Origin: Comamonadaceae bacterium
GTDB taxonomy: Bacteria; Pseudomonadota; Gammaproteobacteria; Burkholderiales; Burkholderiaceae
Length of the DNA: 17,321 nt
Direction of reading: 5' to 3'
Assembly: GCA_947377705.1 (NCBI GenBank)
Contig: CANCGU010000031.1
Span: 1-17,321, forward strand
A model generated the notes under the pieces. It did not search any database and was not told the origin of the DNA. It was given only the letters and a program-made list of their open reading frames with translations. Positions within the stretch are counted from its first letter, which is position 1; every line of letters starts with the position of its first letter. This document shows, in pieces, positions 15,099-17,321 of this stretch. Made by a program: the position numbers and the translations under genes.

Positions 15099-16262
15099 TC
15101 ACTTGGGTTCATTTGCTCTATTGGCTCTGTTTTTCAGCATGTTCGTGAATGCTGAAAAAGCGAGGTTCATTGTTGCGCTCTTGTAAGGGTACACATCAGG
15201 CGAGTCGATATCGTGAATCCAAGCTGCGTTATCCGCTTCGAACAGCACTAACTCACCTTCTTTTGATTCAGCGCAATCCAATACAACGTAGTCAAGGTCG
15301 ATTCTCTCGGCGATTTGCGCAAAGCATCCACCATGCTTTTTGAGAAAAATAGAATCAAATTCATTAAAAAACTTTTGCTCTTCGCATCGTTTTTCGGCAC
15401 TGAGATCCATGCGGGATGAGATGTAGTGAACGATCCAGTCAGCGGATATGGCCAAGTGACAGACATAGGGTTTCTTGTCAATCAAAGCAACTCTGAATTT
15501 TCTAAAGAGTCCATCTTCTTTGCTGCAATCGATGTAGTCAGAGAGGTAATAGTTTTGTGATGGATTCTCTGTCAGGTATGTGCCTAATGAATCAGCGGTT
15601 TCGATTTTTGCAAATCCGTCGCCAGCATGTGTATCAATTGGACGAATCAAAAATGGCAATGGCTGCTCTCGAACACATTCATAGGCTACCCGTCTGTTGT
15701 GTGCTTGCACAAGATCAGGGATTCCGTTTAACAATTCAGTCAGTTTGTCTCTCGCGCACCGGATGACGCCTGCTGAATTGTTTAGGAATGGTTTAGGCCA
15801 ATTTGCCCGCTTTGATTCGATTTCTTGCAGTAACGGAATATTTTTGGTCGATTCGCTCAATCCCAAAATTGCGACATCGTGGTCGGGTATTTGATCCCAA
15901 ACATCAGGTTTTCCCGTCACGTAAAAGAAGTCCAATCGAACGTTCTGATTGAACAGCACAAAGTCGAGTGGGGCGTTGTCCACCATGTTGCCGGGCCCCA
16001 CGATTGCTAGCAACCGAATGACTGGCTTTGCGGGGTTTAGTAAACGAAAGACGTTCCTGTGCTCGAGTGCTTTGTATTGAATCTCTTGTGCGAACTCATC
16101 CATGCCGCATGATTGGAGGACGAAAAACATCCGCATGAATTTGTTACCAAGGTCCTCTTCTGTTTCGATTTCAGCCATGAGATTTGCAAAATCGTCAGGC
16201 AAGCGCGGTTGAAGTCCTCTGGACGCAAGTATCAGTGGCAAATTGGCTTCGTATAGTTGCAC
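15099..16262 (-). CDS. ATP-grasp domain protein with helical N-terminal region
   Basis: A 387-residue soluble protein. Residues about 20-76 are helical and TPR-like (EDLGNKFMRMFFVLQSCG). Residues 82-135 look like a Rossmann-type pre-ATP-grasp lobe (RLLAIVGPGNMVDNAPLDFV). The C-terminal half is ATP-grasp: FLIRPIDTHAGDGFAKI (204-220) with Arg207 and a glycine loop, then Asp329 (VVLDC), Glu342 and Asn345 (LFEADN), the usual Mg2+-ATP ligands. Such enzymes join a carboxylate to an amine through an acyl-phosphate; the substrate is unknown. The start is GTG, 6 bases after the serC stop, with no clear ribosome site, so translation may depend on serC. An in-frame ATG at codon 29 (16178) is an alternative, but residues 3-28 look family-like. 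The gene is AT-rich compared with the left half. Confidence 0.75.
   Translation of the reverse strand: MQLYEANLPLILASRGLQPRLPDDFANLMAEIETEEDLGNKFMRMFFVLQSCGMDEFAQEIQYKALEHRNVFRLLNPAKPVIRLLAIVGPGNMVDNAPLDFVLFNQNVRLDFFYVTGKPDVWDQIPDHDVAILGLSESTKNIPLLQEIESKRANWPKPFLNNSAGVIRCARDKLTELLNGIPDLVQAHNRRVAYECVREQPLPFLIRPIDTHAGDGFAKIETADSLGTYLTENPSQNYYLSDYIDCSKEDGLFRKFRVALIDKKPYVCHLAISADWIVHYISSRMDLSAEKRCEEQKFFNEFDSIFLKKHGGCFAQIAERIDLDYVVLDCAESKEGELVLFEADNAAWIHDIDSPDVYPYKSATMNLAFSAFTNMLKNRANRANEPK
15130..15159. repeat. 11-bp inverted repeat inside the 3' end of the ATP-grasp gene
   Basis: TTTTTCAGCAT (15130-15140) is the perfect complement of ATGCTGAAAAA (15149-15159) across an 8-base loop. It lies in the last 20 codons of the minus-strand ATP-grasp gene. 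No U-run follows the hairpin on the minus strand (CAGAGCC comes next), so it does not look like a standard terminator. Confidence 0.45.
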
Positions 16263-16268
16263 GACTAT

Positions 16269-17321
16269 TTAATTCAGTTTGTGGGCAAATTCTTTCAGGA
16301 AGTCGGTCAAACAATTGACGTCATCCTCTGTCACCGCGTTATAAAGAGATGCTCTGACACCGCCAATGCTTCGGTGTCCTTCAAGCCCAATGATGTTGTG
16401 ATTCTTAGCTTCATTGAACAGCTGCTGGTTGAGCTCTTCATTCTTAAGGTAGAAAGAGCAGTTCATCGTTGACCTATCTTTTGGGGATGCGTGAGTTCTG
16501 AATGCATGACTGTTGCTATCCAAAACTTCATAAAGTTTTTTAGCTTTTCTGATGTTTATCTCACGCATATTCTCCAAACCGCCAACGTCGTGCAGTAGCC
16601 ACCTTGTTACGAGCATCAAGGTGTAAATAGAAAATACAGGAGGCGTGTTGTAGATTGACTTGGCTTTGATGTGCGTTCTGTAATCCAACAGCGTGGGTAG
16701 GTTTGCGGGTGCTGATTGCGCCAATTCGTCTTTAATGATGACTAGCGTAACGCCCGCAGGCCCTAAATTTTTTTGTGCATGTGCATAGATCAAATCAAAC
16801 TTCCCAACATCTATGGGTTGCGAAAGCAAATTCGAAGACATGTCACAAATCAATGGGACATTGAATGTTTCTGGGATGTATGAAAACTCTAATCCTTCTA
16901 CAGTTTCATTTGAAACGTAGTGCATATAAGCGCTCTCAGGTGAGAGGTTGAGATCGCTCAAGTCAGGCAAGTTGCGATAGCCTTTCTCTGCGCCGTCCCA
17001 AATAATTTGCACGTTGCCTTCTAAACTGGCTTCGGGTGGCGCTTTCGCACTCCAATATCCTGTTTTAAGGTACGCCGCAGGGTTGCGCTTACCCCTCAGA
17101 AAATTCATAGGAATCATCGAGAACTGAAGCGAGCTACCACCTTGTAAAAACAGGACGTGATATCCCTCTGGAATGTTCAGAAGCTGCTTGATGTTTGCTT
17201 CTGCTTCATCTAGGACGCTTCGAAACCAATCAGATCGGTGGCTCATGCCAAGAATTGAAACGCCAGTCTCGGGTAGTGCCAAGATGGCTTGGGATGCCTG
17301 ATCCAACACAGACTGAGCCAA
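16269..17321 (-). CDS. serC: Phosphoserine aminotransferase SerC (5' end outside the window)
   Basis: A PLP-dependent class V aminotransferase converting 3-phosphohydroxypyruvate and glutamate to phosphoserine, with a second role in pyridoxal-phosphate synthesis in some bacteria. The frame is open to the right edge; roughly ten N-terminal residues are missing, since the visible part opens where SerC proteins continue after their N-terminal AGPA motif. Landmarks in the visible 350 residues: MSHRSDWF (26-33) with the phosphate-binding His-Arg, SNETVEGLEF (137-146), the PLP lysine Lys184 in AHAQKNLGPAG, DYRTHIKAKSIYNTPP, and GHRSIGGVRASLYNA near the C-terminus. All align by eye with E. coli SerC and no key residue is missing. 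In many Burkholderiales serC sits with pheA, hisC and aroA; here the next gene is instead an ATP-grasp protein 6 bases away. Confidence 0.92.
   Translation of the reverse strand: MAQSVLDQASQAILALPETGVSILGMSHRSDWFRSVLDEAEANIKQLLNIPEGYHVLFLQGGSSLQFSMIPMNFLRGKRNPAAYLKTGYWSAKAPPEASLEGNVQIIWDGAEKGYRNLPDLSDLNLSPESAYMHYVSNETVEGLEFSYIPETFNVPLICDMSSNLLSQPIDVGKFDLIYAHAQKNLGPAGVTLVIIKDELAQSAPANLPTLLDYRTHIKAKSIYNTPPVFSIYTLMLVTRWLLHDVGGLENMREINIRKAKKLYEVLDSNSHAFRTHASPKDRSTMNCSFYLKNEELNQQLFNEAKNHNIIGLEGHRSIGGVRASLYNAVTEDDVNCLTDFLKEFAHKLN

Noticed and set aside
14942..15148. A 68-codon plus-strand open frame in the gap before the ATP-grasp gene
   Set aside because: It starts inside the intrinsic terminator tail, overlaps the ATP-grasp gene end and has no recognisable domain or ribosome site.
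1..17321. CRISPR array, insertion sequence or integrase
   Set aside because: No regularly spaced repeats and no transposase or recombinase motif were seen on either strand.

Overview
The window looks like chromosomal DNA of a betaproteobacterium of the order Burkholderiales, probably a freshwater Comamonadaceae (Limnohabitans/Rhodoferax-like). I base this on recalled similarity of the VanA, RNB, DUF3297, radical SAM and VirK/YbjX proteins; no search was run. By hand count of sampled 60-base lines, G+C is about 57% near 7021 but about 38-40% near 9661 and 15601. The right half, from tRNA-Leu onward, therefore has a different composition in places.

Left part (1-8200). A 5'-truncated vanillate-demethylase-type Rieske oxygenase (vanA-like) overlaps by ATGA a 100-residue stand-alone [2Fe-2S] ferredoxin that matches only the C-terminal domain of VanB. 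A minus-strand pair follows: a DUF3297 protein, then an RNB-family exoribonuclease with a TTG start. Divergent from them is a small secreted protein, followed by a structured leader and a large B12-binding-type radical SAM protein with a CX4CX2C cluster motif. That gene runs tail to tail, with overlapping stop codons, into a minus-strand P-type Mg2+ ATPase (mgtA).

Middle (8075-9547). tRNA-Gly(GCC) with an intrinsic terminator, a VirK/YbjX (DUF535) gene, a decayed small gene on the minus strand, and tRNA-Leu(UAA).

Right part (9558-17321). A second P-type cation ATPase (minus) is divergent from a small operon. The operon encodes an outer-membrane monoheme cytochrome fused to a beta-barrel (Cyc2-like) and a diheme c4-type cytochrome lipoprotein. 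A near-consensus FNR/ANR box lies in the shared promoter region. Together these suggest a low-oxygen-controlled electron-transfer module between the outer membrane and the periplasm. A small secreted protein with an intrinsic terminator follows; its C-terminal motif is the same as that of the decayed gene near 9166-9304. The window ends with a minus-strand pair: a 5'-truncated SerC aminotransferase and an ATP-grasp protein 6 bases downstream of it.

The most interesting elements are the FNR-box/Cyc2-like/c4 cluster, the serC-ATP-grasp pair, the structured leader before the radical SAM gene, and the reductase-less vanB position.
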